Shown here: piece by piece, positions 50,876 to 58,665 of the stretch
Layout of the letters: every line of letters starts with the position of its first letter
Numbering within the stretch: position 1 is the first letter of the stretch
NCBI RefSeq assembly: GCF_001613105.1
Contig: NZ_BDBS01000002.1
Location: forward strand, 372,001-436,000
Source of the DNA: Nocardia pseudobrasiliensis NBRC 108224
GTDB taxonomy: Bacteria; Actinomycetota; Actinomycetes; Mycobacteriales; Mycobacteriaceae
DNA: 64,000 nt
Direction of reading: 5' to 3'
Position numbers and translations under genes: made by a program
Notes under the pieces: generated by a model
Seen by the model: the letters and a program-made list of their open reading frames with translations, nothing else
What the model was told of the DNA's origin: nothing
Databases searched by the model: none

Positions 50876-50945
50876 GTGTTCACGAGGTCGAGATGACCTC
50901 GGCCTGTTGATCTTTCGGCGGCCCGCGCAGCCCGCTGCGAACAGC
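50876..50945 (+). repeat. Dispersed repeat family A, copy 3
   Basis: It reads TCGAGATGACCTCGGCCTG then TTGATCTTTCGGCGGCCCGC. The inner stem is altered (GAGGTCGA...CCTCGGCC) but the second half TTGATCTTTCGG is identical to copy 2. Confidence 0.6.
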
Positions 50946-51037
50946 GCGGGAAGCGGCATGTGCGTGCACTTGCGTCGACTGAAGTCAGGGGCCGGGACGG
51001 CATGACTGCTTGATGTAAAACGACTTACGCTGATGTC

Positions 51038-51073
51038 CGGACGTTCTGCGGCGCAGTCGATCTCACCCGTAAA
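51038..51073 (-). repeat. Dispersed repeat family B, copy 5
   Basis: On the minus strand TTTACGGGTGAGATCGACTG runs into CGCCGCAGAACGTCCG, nearly identical to copy 4. It lies 64 bp before the iron box. Confidence 0.65.
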
Positions 51074-51118
51074 CGCACCGCACCGCCCGCCGAACCAAAG
51101 TGCACGCCGTCAAGCAAC

Positions 51119-51137
51119 TTTGGTTAGTCTTACCTAA
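51119..51137 (+). promoter_or_regulatory. IdeR/DmdR-like iron box
   Basis: TTTGGTTAGTCTTACCTAA matches the DtxR/IdeR consensus TTAGGTTAGGCTAACCTAA at 16 of 19 positions. It ends at the first base of the ATG of a truncated MFS gene, so iron-loaded IdeR bound here would block transcription or initiation directly. Confidence 0.65.
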
Positions 51138-51412
51138 TGGTTCGTGATCTCGCTGCTCGCTCAGGCGCGGCACTGCCGACGACCAGAGGCACCTGGACGC
51201 TCACCGCACTACTCCTGCTGACCATCGCCTTCTCGGTGCCGAACGCACTGGCCGGGATGTGCGCGCCGACCCTGATGGGACATCTGGTGGGCAGCGCACC
51301 CACCCCGCATCAGGGCTATGCGTGGGGTTTCACCCTGTCGGCGGCACTGTGCCTGCTCGGTGCGGCGAGCGCCCTGCTCGTCGGCGCGGGCCGCCCACCG
51401 GCCGTTGACCTC
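51137..51412 (+). pseudogene. Truncated MFS transporter fragment behind an iron box
   Basis: From ATG 51137 about 90 codons read TLTALLLLTIAFSVPNALAG, HQGYAWGFTLSAALCLLGAA, which look like the last two helices of an MFS exporter, joined to a start codon. After residue 92 the frame runs into sequence antisense to the IS30 transposase remnant. The fragment has lost the first ten helices and its own stop. The adjacent iron box suggests the intact parent was an iron-regulated (siderophore-type) exporter, but the start may be a chance fusion. Confidence 0.5.
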
Positions 51413-51414
51413 AC

Positions 51415-51720
51415 ACCACACCAACATCCGGTTGCGGCTTCAGGCGGTCATCGCAACGCCTCGTTGAGTGCTTCTGATGGTGTCTTGTGGCCGACGGTTT
51501 GTCGAGGTGGTTGGTTGAGTTCGTCGGCGATGGCGTCGAGGTCGGCTCGGGTGTAGTCGCGCATGTCGACGGTACGGGGAAGGTATTGGCGGACAAGACC
51601 GTTGGTGTTCTCGTTGCTACCGCGCTGCCAGGGACTTTTCGGGTCGCGGAAGTAGACCGGGATCCCGGTGACGACGGTGAACCGGGCGTGTTCGGTCATT
51701 TCGCGGCCAGGTCAGCACGG
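51415..51720 (-). mobile_element. IS30-family transposase remnant
   Basis: Minus-strand codons 51699-51448 give MTEHARFTVVTGIPVYFRDP, KSPWQRGSNENTNGLVRQYL and ADELNQPPRQTVGHKTPSEA. This is the end of the IS30 DDE domain with the catalytic Glu in SNENTNG. Upstream, LTW is joined to PRNDRTR instead of the expected DQG-EMTEH, a short deletion that shifts the frame. The 3' flank GAAGCCGCAACCGGATGTTG resembles an IS30 inverted-repeat end. Only the last quarter of the element remains, so it is inactive. Confidence 0.8.
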
Positions 51721-51826
51721 TGCGCTGAACAAGGCGTTGCGATGGACTTGCTTGACCGCGGAGATATGCCGGACATGGTGGGTTGGCTTCGGGGCGCTTG
51801 ATGTGGCTGTCGTGGTGCTTGCGTGG

Positions 51827-52000
51827 TCAGCCTTCGTCGGTTGCGGGGACGAGCCATCTCGTCTGAGTGCTGAAGGGGTAGCGGCCCGGTGCGTCGCCGA
51901 CGGCGACGACCACCGCGCGCTGCTCGTCTTCGATCTCGACCACCTCGAAAACATGCACGCCGCCGGCTGTCAGGCGGACTCGATCACCGACCTCTACCAC
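51827..52000 (-). CDS. Small beta-rich hypothetical protein
   Basis: From GTG 52000 it has 57 residues: VVEVGDRVRLTAGGVHVFEV, then RAVVVAVGDAPGRYPFSTQT and RWLVPA. The pattern suggests a small SH3-like barrel. A second, broken copy of the first part occurs at 59.26 kb. There is no strong ribosome site, so it may itself be a remnant. Confidence 0.4.
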   Translation of the reverse strand: MVEVGDRVRLTAGGVHVFEVVEIEDEQRAVVVAVGDAPGRYPFSTQTRWLVPATDEG

Positions 52001-52110
52001 GCGCTGGAGAATACTCGAACCCGTGTTCGACCTGTGTGTGACACGCTGGGTTCTTGATGTGTCATCTCATTGAGAGGTGATTCGCGGTACTGCCGCCCCC
52101 TAGGCCTGTA
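51944..52110. repeat. Dispersed repeat family C, copy 1
   Basis: It covers the first half of the small gene above and its upstream flank. TGTCAGGCGGACTCGATC and TCATCTCA-type blocks reappear in the same order at 59.26-59.43 kb, with intervening differences. Confidence 0.5.
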
Positions 52111-52456
52111 TCTGGCCCTGGCTCTTCTGAGATGCGGCGGCTGCGCGGGGCGAGAGCGCCCGGCAGCGCGGCGGCGCGTTCTACGGCATTCCGTGTTTGC
52201 GCCGTGCCAGGCGGGAACTCGGTGTGCCGCAAGGGCGTCCATAGGCCGACTATTGGCGAGCCGCGATGACGCGAGTGCGCCGTGACCTCGCACAGCGTCC
52301 ACAGACTCGGTCTGTGGTGGTGGCGCACGCGCCGGTAGCGGACCCGGCCGCCCGCGGGCTGGCCAGACTGCGTATGGGTGGTGGCAGTCGGTCAACCGTG
52401 CCGGTGCGAGTGCGTACTTCCTCGCGAATGTCCGCCGATCCGATTTGGTGCTGACG
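52001..52456. other. Intergenic region with no supported gene
   Basis: About 450 bp with repeat C copy 1 at its left end. Reading frames here (for example 52266-52454 plus) show no family features or ribosome sites. Confidence 0.4.
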
Positions 52457-52765
52457 CTACGGCGTAGTCGTGGCGTCGAGGTCGCCAGTGTCTACGGAGC
52501 CGCCGAAGCCTGGGGGCTGGTTGGGGCTGACGCCTTTTCGGGAGTCTTCGTAGAATTCCTGTGCGGTGGACGGTTTTCCGGGCTCGATGGTGGGTTCGTC
52601 GAAACCGGGGTCGTGGTGCGCGGGGATGGGGGCTCCACTCTCTTGTTGGGCTGAATCGTTGCGGGGTGGGTGGGAGGCGTTCGGGGTCGACTGTGTCCAC
52701 AACCCGATTCCGGCCGCGACGACCGCGATTCCCGCGAGAGCGAGATAGAGGTGTCGTCTGTTCAC
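52457..52765 (-). CDS. Membrane-anchored small protein downstream of the nuclease gene
   Basis: The 102-residue protein has one N-terminal helix (LYLALAGIAVVAAGIGLW) and a hydrophilic tail rich in Pro, Asp and Gly with no Cys. GGAGAG before GTG 52765 is good. It follows the LGFP-NucA/NucB gene by 66 bp on the same strand, so it could be a partner or an immunity/anchor protein, but no motif supports this. Confidence 0.55.
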   Translation of the reverse strand: MNRRHLYLALAGIAVVAAGIGLWTQSTPNASHPPRNDSAQQESGAPIPAHHDPGFDEPTIEPGKPSTAQEFYEDSRKGVSPNQPPGFGGSVDTGDLDATTTP

Positions 52766-52831
52766 GGTTCTCTCCTTGGTGGGCGGTCCCCGCCCTGATT
52801 GTAGGACCGGGGACCGCCTGCGCAGGTCAGG

Positions 52832-55244
52832 TCACGGTATCGGGGGTAGGACGCCGCCGGAGGCGTGGACGGTGAACGGGTCCTGGTTGACCACGCGGTT
52901 GTCGGCGTAGAACGTCCCCAGGGCGCGGCCACCGTCCTGGTTGTGATCTTTGTTGATCATGCAGACGCTGTACCCGTTGGGATCGGTGCTGGCGCCGAGG
53001 TCTGGGACGTGGCATTCAGGGTTGAACGTGCGGCCGGGGCCTCTGGTCGAGGCTGCGCCTTCGGTCGTTGAGGCCATCGGGTATTCGTCGCATTGGCGGT
53101 CTCCGATTCTGCGGCCGTCGCGGACGGGTCCCGAGGCTGGGCACGACGTTTGCCGGTTGATATCGATGGTTGTCCGGTCGGTCTGCCGGTGCAGCGGGCG
53201 GGCGGCGGTGCCGGGAAGGCCGGACGCTATCGCTCGTTCCACGTGACCGGTCAACTCGGGTGTCGTCCCGGTCAATTCGAATTGCGGAGTCAGTTTCGGC
53301 ACGACGCAACCTTGCTGCAGCCGCTGCTGGTTGTTCTTGAACGTCGTGTCGCACCGGAACTGATCGACCTCCAGATGACCGGAGGTGGAGTCGAAGATGT
53401 TGGACGCGTGGTTACCGAAGTTCCAGTGCAGACGCATGACGCGGTTGACGATGTCGTAGTCGGCCATGTCGTGTTCTTTCCACACGATCACCAGCGTGAC
53501 CGTGGTGCGCGCTGTGATCGATGTTCCGCTGGCCGGTCCGGAAACGCTGAACTGATCGCTGCCGAAACCCACGTACTCGGGCTTGTATTTGAACGTCGGC
53601 GAGCCGACCTCACCCCGGAACTCGTCGAAAGAGATCTTGAACTCCTGATGCATCTCACCGGTGCGATGTGAGGACAGGACGCCGGTTTGCACGTGGTACG
53701 GGATGTTCCCGAGCATCTCGTGGGTTTTGGAGTCGAACACGTTGTAAGAACTGTTCCAAGTAGTGCACGCCTTCTTGCGTTCCCACCCCCCAGGTCCCGT
53801 CACCGGGCCCCTTCAGGCACCAGTCCGGAATGAACACGTCGGGGCCGTTGTCCCGTGGCGAGAGGTCTTCTCCCCGCGGGGGAGCCGCCTTCGACGCGAC
53901 GCTCGGCCCGGTGCAGGGTGTGTCTTTGTTGCAGGGATCTTCGGTATAGGCACGTCCAGAGAAGACCGGATCGTTGTGGGTGCCTTGCGCGGCGTCGACG
54001 GCGAAATCCTGATCCGTGTTCGGTCGGCCGTCGACCGTGGGTTCGGTGGGGACAGTGGTCGCGACCGGATCGATGGGCCAGCCCATGGTGCCGAACTGGA
54101 AGTCCTGATACCAGGCTGTACCCCGTTGGTACTGGTCGGCGGTGGGGTAGCCGTAGGGCCCCTTCTCGTATCCGGACTTTGCCCATTTGTCCAGCAACCC
54201 ACCGCTGACCGGATGTGTGCCGTAGGCGCCGGTCCAGTAGATGACCCCGTGTTCGAAGCGATTGAACCGGCCGATTCCGTCCGGCGTCCCGGTCTCATCA
54301 CTCATCGGATAGCCGAGAAAACCTCCCTCCCAACCGGTTTCACCCCATTTGTCGCGGATCGCTCCAGCGACGTAGTAGGCCTCGTTGAGTTTCCAGTAGA
54401 TGGTGCCGCCTTGGAAGTACTGGCGGCGACCGACGTTGTCCGGATTGACGATCTCATCGGATGTCGGATAACCCAGCCGGCCGGCTTCCCAGCCGTTGCG
54501 CTGCCAGGCGGCGAAGAAATGGTTCACCACGGGATGCGCGCCGCCCTCGGAAGACCAGTAGATGGGGCCGTTCTGGAACGTCGACCGCTTGCCGACACCG
54601 TCGGGATTGGTCAGCTCGTTGCTCGTCGGATACAGCAGAAAGCTGTTCGGGCCGCCGAGCTCGTTGTACTTGTCGCGGATCGCCCCGCACACCTCGTACG
54701 GTGCAGGCCAATACACCTGACACCCGTCGGTGACCCGGCGCCGCGCATTGCGCGAGGTCGTGGCGGCTTCGATTGTCTCGGCCTTGTCGGCCTGCTCCTT
54801 GGTGAATCCGCCGGGAACCAGTTCATGATCCGACCGCATCTTCCCGGGCACAACCGTCGCATTCGGATGCTCGGTCGGTTTCCACCGACCGACAGGCGCT
54901 TTCGACGTCGACGGCGGCGCTGGCATCGTTGGTGATGTCGTCTTTGGAGTGGTCTGCGAGGGGCTCGTGCTCGGCGGGGTTGTCGGAGGCGCTGCCGTTG
55001 GTGACTGGGTCGAGCGTGATCGGGGAGGCGCGGAGGAAGTGCTGCTTGGGCCCGTAGTTGGAGGGGGCGGTGGTGTCGTCGCGGGTGGGGATGCGGTGGT
55101 GGATGTTCCCGATGGATTCGAGGTGGGGGGTTGCGCGTTTGCCGCGACTGCGCTCACGGTGAGTGCAGCGATCACCGCCGCGACAGCCGCCAGGCGCGCT
55201 GCGCGAGCCGGTCGTCGCCGCGACTGCGGTTGCTCAACGAACAT
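52832..55244 (-). CDS. Secreted LGFP-repeat / NucA-NucB nuclease, frameshifted in a homopolymer
   Basis: From ATG 55244 the first frame codes a signal peptide (RLAAVAAVIAALTVSAVAAN), a Ser/Thr/Pro linker (about 38-118) and four LGFP repeats (about 185-390, e.g. GWEAGRLGYPTSDEIVNPDN), which bind the mycolate/arabinogalactan cell wall. A link follows with DVFIPDWCLKG. A run of six C (53786-53791 on the plus strand) shifts the frame, and the next frame continues without loss: KACTTWNSSYNVFDSKTHEM, later CDEYPMASTTEGA and RTFNPECHVPDL, the NucA/NucB DNase signature. One base less in the run would restore a single protein of about 800 residues. It is a sequencing error, a dead gene or programmed slippage. 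Confidence 0.8.
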
Positions 55245-55801
55245 CACTGGTCCCCCTCTTTGATAACCTCGAACGGCAGGCACGTACCACGTTGGTTTCG
55301 AAACCTGTTCCGTTGCAACAGAACACGTCCGAGGATCACGGTAAATCCCTGGTTGCCCGAATCGCCCGGTTTCTACCGAACGGGAGCAGTACCCCTAGTG
55401 AGATCTTCGTTCGTCGAGGGCGCGGCCAGCGGTCCCGTTCCATTGGCGTCTTTGGCTGTTGATCGGGAAGTCATGAGCGACTGCCGCGGTGGTGAGGAGG
55501 CTTCAGAGCCACTCCAGGCGCGGCACCCGTTGGAAGGCAAGCCGATATTGGGCCACACCGGACATGACGGTGGGCAGCCGCTTGGAGAGCGCCCCCATCG
55601 GGTACCCGGACCAGATCCTGGCCGGGAACTGGTCCTGACGCCAACACTGAGTAGCGGCATCCCGCGCGCTCCGACGCGGCTACGCGGCACGTCCGAAAGA
55701 GCAACGGGCCCAGATCATCGCGGCCCGCTCAAGGCTCCATATTTCCGATTGAGGATCGCCGCCAACGGCCGCCACTCGAAACAGGTCCTCTCCCAGGGAT
55801 G
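55245..55801. other. Intergenic region with repeat A copy 4
   Basis: About 550 bp. It holds repeat A copy 4 on the minus strand and the promoter of the nuclease gene. A 224-codon plus-strand frame here is antisense or non-coding in look. Confidence 0.5.
55661..55735 (-). repeat. Dispersed repeat family A, copy 4
   Basis: On the minus strand GCGGGCCGCGATGATCTGGG continues CCCGTTGCTCTTTCGG and GTGCCGCGTAGCCGCGTCGG. It aligns with copy 2 over about 65 bp including the tail. Confidence 0.6.
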
Positions 55802-56170
55802 TTAGGAGTTCGGTGCTGGATCCGCGGTCCACATGAAGAAGTAGTGCAGCATCACCCGCGGGTGGACCGCGACCGCGAGCGCGGCTACCAGGGCGAGGGA
55901 TATCAACATACCTGCACCGAAAGCCAGTCCGCCTTGCCATAGCGCAGCCGCGGCGACAACGATTCCGATGACCCAGCTTACGATGGGCGTGGCACCGAGG
56001 ATTCTCAACCAGAGCCAATAGCCGGAGCGGATCTTGTCGGCCCCGAACATCCGGACCATGCGCTCGCCGGTCAGCACTGCGAGCGGGCCACCGTACTGGA
56101 AGCCGAAACCCGCCAGCACGAGCAGCAGTGGCACAACGCCCGCCAGAAATCCCACCCCGAAATCCCACAT
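55802..56170 (-). CDS. Small polytopic membrane protein
   Basis: The 122-residue protein has three hydrophobic segments (GVGFLAGVVPLLLVLAGFGF; PIVSWVIGIVVAAAALW; GAGMLISLALVAALAVAV). Loops carry a conserved-looking MVRMFGADKIRSGYWLWLRI. No family is recognised. ATG 56170 is directly preceded by AGGGA, an unusually short spacing. Confidence 0.55.
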   Translation of the reverse strand: MWDFGVGFLAGVVPLLLVLAGFGFQYGGPLAVLTGERMVRMFGADKIRSGYWLWLRILGATPIVSWVIGIVVAAAALWQGGLAFGAGMLISLALVAALAVAVHPRVMLHYFFMWTADPAPNS

Positions 56171-56612
56171 TCCCTGATAATGACACGGGGCATCGCATAC
56201 GTCGAGATGTGTTGCCGTGCATGGTCGCCCAGGCCGCCCGCCCTCGCTCGAGTAGGACTCGGACCGGATCTCGTCGATGGCCATCCAGGGACGGGCAGAG
56301 GTCATCTCAGCTTGCCGAATGCCCGCAATGTCGATTCCGGCTATTCGGAGACTGGGCGTCGTGGGCGTCGTGGGCGCGTGTGCGCTGACGAGTCGCCGAT
56401 CGGCCGATCCCCGAGCGGCGAGTAGTCCCGCTCGGACGGATTATCGACGCGCGGAAACGCTTTCGAAGAATTCACGGACGAGACAGAGTGGGCGCAAGGG
56501 TCGGGTGCGCCGATATCGAATATCGAAGGCGATATGCCTCGAATGGAGTGGTTCTACGAAAGCAAGACCGTGACCCTCGCGCAGTCGGAGGGTCTTGTCG
56601 GTCTATATATTG
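56171..56612. other. Intergenic region, no gene seen
   Basis: About 440 bp of mixed sequence with a short direct repeat (GGGCGTCGT twice near 56356). No ribosome site or recognisable frame. Confidence 0.4.
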
Positions 56613-57032
56613 TCAGGCCCGAAGGGATCCAGGTTGAAAACAACTAGAGCTAGGATCATTGCTCTTCATGTATCGTTCCATTCTGCTGATTCGCTGTATT
56701 GGCTTGCCGGCTTCATCCCATTCTCTGCGGGATATCTCCTGTCCAGTGTCGGAAAACTCGACCTCGGATCCGAGCTGACCATTGTTGTGCCAGGTGCGGA
56801 AGACCCCCACCGCGAGGCCGTGACGCATCTGACCCTCCGTCATGATTCGTCCATCTGCCCACCACTGTTTTGTTGGGCCGTGCAAAACGCCATCGACGTA
56901 GAAGTCTCGAGAAATCACTTGCGCGCCGCCCACCGTCTCGATGGCCTCGCCGGTGTAAGGCTCGCCGCAGTACGTCAGGCGTAGATCATCATCCCAGCTG
57001 ACCTCATCGAAAGTCAGGTCGATACGGTTCAT
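56613..57032 (-). CDS. MORN / YwqK-like repeat protein
   Basis: The 139-residue protein has MORN-type repeats: LTYCGEPYTGEAIETVGGAQ, VLHGPTKQWWADGRIMTEGQ, GLAVGVFRTWHNNGQLGSEV. Such proteins include the YwqK antitoxin of B. subtilis, where the partner is a toxin. No toxin gene is adjacent, so an orphan immunity-like protein is a guess. AAGGTGGATA precedes ATG 57032. Codon third positions are often A or T, unlike the GC-rich neighbours, which suggests recent acquisition. Confidence 0.7.
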   Translation of the reverse strand: MNRIDLTFDEVSWDDDLRLTYCGEPYTGEAIETVGGAQVISRDFYVDGVLHGPTKQWWADGRIMTEGQMRHGLAVGVFRTWHNNGQLGSEVEFSDTGQEISRREWDEAGKPIQRISRMERYMKSNDPSSSCFQPGSLRA

Positions 57033-57290
57033 TATCCACCTTCATCGGACATCGATTTGACTCGAGACTGCCATTCTAAGCGCACTCGGTGCGCCTGTAA
57101 TATTCACATGATTCATGTGGTGTGACCGGGCGGGTATGTGCCGCTCCAGATCGCTGGTGCGCGTTGGGTGGCCAACTCGGCAAAGTTTTTCAGGTGTCGC
57201 TTCGGTCGGATTCGGTGTAATCGGCACGAGCTTTAAAGGACTGGGTGGTGGAGTGAGTGCCCGACCGCGACGGCCAGAGTCTTCCACTTA

Positions 57291-57941
57291 CTACCGTCCG
57301 CGCAACAACGTTCCGCAGAGGTGGTCTGCGCGACGTGTGGTCTCGGGCTGACGGTACTTAGGGGTGAGGGCAAGAACCTCGGCGCAGGCAGTGTCGAGAT
57401 CGATCCGGTGTCCGACCGAAACATAGACCGGTTTGACGCCGTCCCGGGTGCGCAGCGCGCGGCCGACCACCTCGCCGTCGAGGGTGATATCGGCGGATGC
57501 GCCGCGCTTGCGTCCGGGCGCGGTGTGCTCGCCCCAGACGGTTTTGGCCACCCCGATCGTCGGCGTTCCGGTCAGGACCCCGAGATGGCAGGCCAGTCCG
57601 AATCGTCGAGGATGGGCAATCCCCTGGCCGTCGCAGAGCAATAAATCCGGTGTGGTTCCGAGCCTTTCGAGTGCGGCGATGGTGGCCGGCAGCTCTCGGA
57701 AGGCGAGTAGCCCCGGCACGTACGGAAAGGTGACGCGCCCTCTGGCTGTGGCGGTGTCCACAGTTTCGAGTGTTGTGGCATCCAATACCACCACGGCGGT
57801 GACGACATTGCTGTCCTCGTCGTAGGCCGAGTCGATCCCGGCGACCGTTTGGAATGTCGCCGGACCGGACGAGATCCGCGGTTCCATCAGCTCGCGCAGC
57901 CTTGGGCGGTCAGCAAGCCATTGAAATGGGAGCTCGGTCAT
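57291..57941 (-). CDS. nfi: Endonuclease V
   Basis: The 216-residue protein has the EndoV landmarks: VAGIDSAYDEDSNVVTAVVV with the first metal Asp, FPYVPGLLAFRELP, DLLLCDGQGIAHPRRFGLAC with the second Asp, and TIGVAKTVW. It cleaves DNA at deaminated bases such as inosine and may act on inosine RNA. ATG 57941 (MTELPFQWL) is chosen. The frame is open upstream into a GNAT remnant, so a fusion product could form if a start further up were used. Confidence 0.9.
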   Translation of the reverse strand: MTELPFQWLADRPRLRELMEPRISSGPATFQTVAGIDSAYDEDSNVVTAVVVLDATTLETVDTATARGRVTFPYVPGLLAFRELPATIAALERLGTTPDLLLCDGQGIAHPRRFGLACHLGVLTGTPTIGVAKTVWGEHTAPGRKRGASADITLDGEVVGRALRTRDGVKPVYVSVGHRIDLDTACAEVLALTPKYRQPETTRRADHLCGTLLRGR

Positions 57942-58245
57942 AACTGCCGATTCTGGGCAGGTTCGTGCAGTCCGATCCGGTCGCAGTTCATGCAGAGTAA
58001 AGCCGGACTTCTCCGCCATTCGGCAAGAGGCGTGGTTGCCCTCCTCACGTAGCAGCTCGAGCCTGGTGAGGTCGACCATGCGCTGCTCGTCCAACGCCCA
58101 TTGTGACAATGTCTCCAAGGCGCGGGCGGCGACACCTCGACCGCGCGCGGGGTTGCGGTCCAATAGCGACGTCGGCGACATCTGAGGCAACAACTTTCGC
58201 CGTCACATGACCCACAGGTTTCCCGCTGCCGCCGACCACCGCGAA
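57942..58245 (-). pseudogene. GNAT acetyltransferase remnant, frameshifted
   Basis: VGGSGKPVGHVTAKVVASDV is read in one frame, then NPARGRGVAARALETLSQWA and LELLREEGNHASCRMAEKSG in another, the acetyl-CoA loop and motif B of a RimJ/RimL-type GNAT. The frame break is near 58170. The second frame is continuous with the endonuclease V gene and lacks a stop. Confidence 0.7.
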
Positions 58246-58254
58246 ACTGAACCG

Positions 58255-58357
58255 ACCCGCAGCCGGCGTTCAGGATCCGCCGTCCGGCCACGTCTCCGGC
58301 GAGCTCCAGCATCGCCGGCCGCTCGTAGTACCGTTCGCCGGGCTGGTTTCGTTCTCC
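58255..58357 (-). pseudogene. N-terminal remnant of a class I SAM methyltransferase
   Basis: The fragment reads YYERPAMLELAGDVAGRRIL and then NAGCGS, the usual ERPAMLxLAGDVxGRRVLDxGCGxG start and motif I of actinobacterial UbiE-like methyltransferases. It breaks off after motif I, directly beside the GNAT remnant. Confidence 0.65.
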
Positions 58358-58458
58358 GGGGTGTAGCCCTCGGCGAGGCCGGCTCCTAGAGGCCAAAGAA
58401 GTCGGCGGCCGCAGGGATCGGCGACCTCGCATGATTGGTCACATGTGCTGTGCCACAA

Positions 58459-58665
58459 CTAGATTGCTTCATCGGCCTCCGCATCGTCGATATCGGCGAA
58501 TTCCGGCCTCGCGATCTTGCTCGGCATCCTCGGCTTGTTGAGCTTCCCGAGGTGGAAGATCATGTCCGCGTGTGTCTCGGTCAAATCGACACGCGCGCAG
58601 AGTAACTCGCGGCGAGATTCGGTGTACAGCCTCCACGTGGGTCGAGTCGGGGAGCGTGTCGCCAT
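58459..58665 (-). CDS. Hypothetical short ORF
   Basis: 68 codons ending in an acidic tail (FADIDDAEADEAI) after KLNKPRMPSKIARPEF. There is no ribosome site or family; it may be a gene remnant. Confidence 0.3.
   Translation of the reverse strand: MATRSPTRPTWRLYTESRRELLCARVDLTETHADMIFHLGKLNKPRMPSKIARPEFADIDDAEADEAI

Larger units (their letters stand above)
50713..51118. other. Intergenic region with repeats A and B
   Basis: About 400 bp. It holds repeat A copy 3 (50876-50945) and repeat B copy 5 (51038-51073). No gene is supported. Confidence 0.5.

Noticed and set aside
53763-54935. A 390-codon plus-strand frame over the LGFP-repeat gene
   Set aside because: It is antisense to the LGFP repeats and has no motif or ribosome site.
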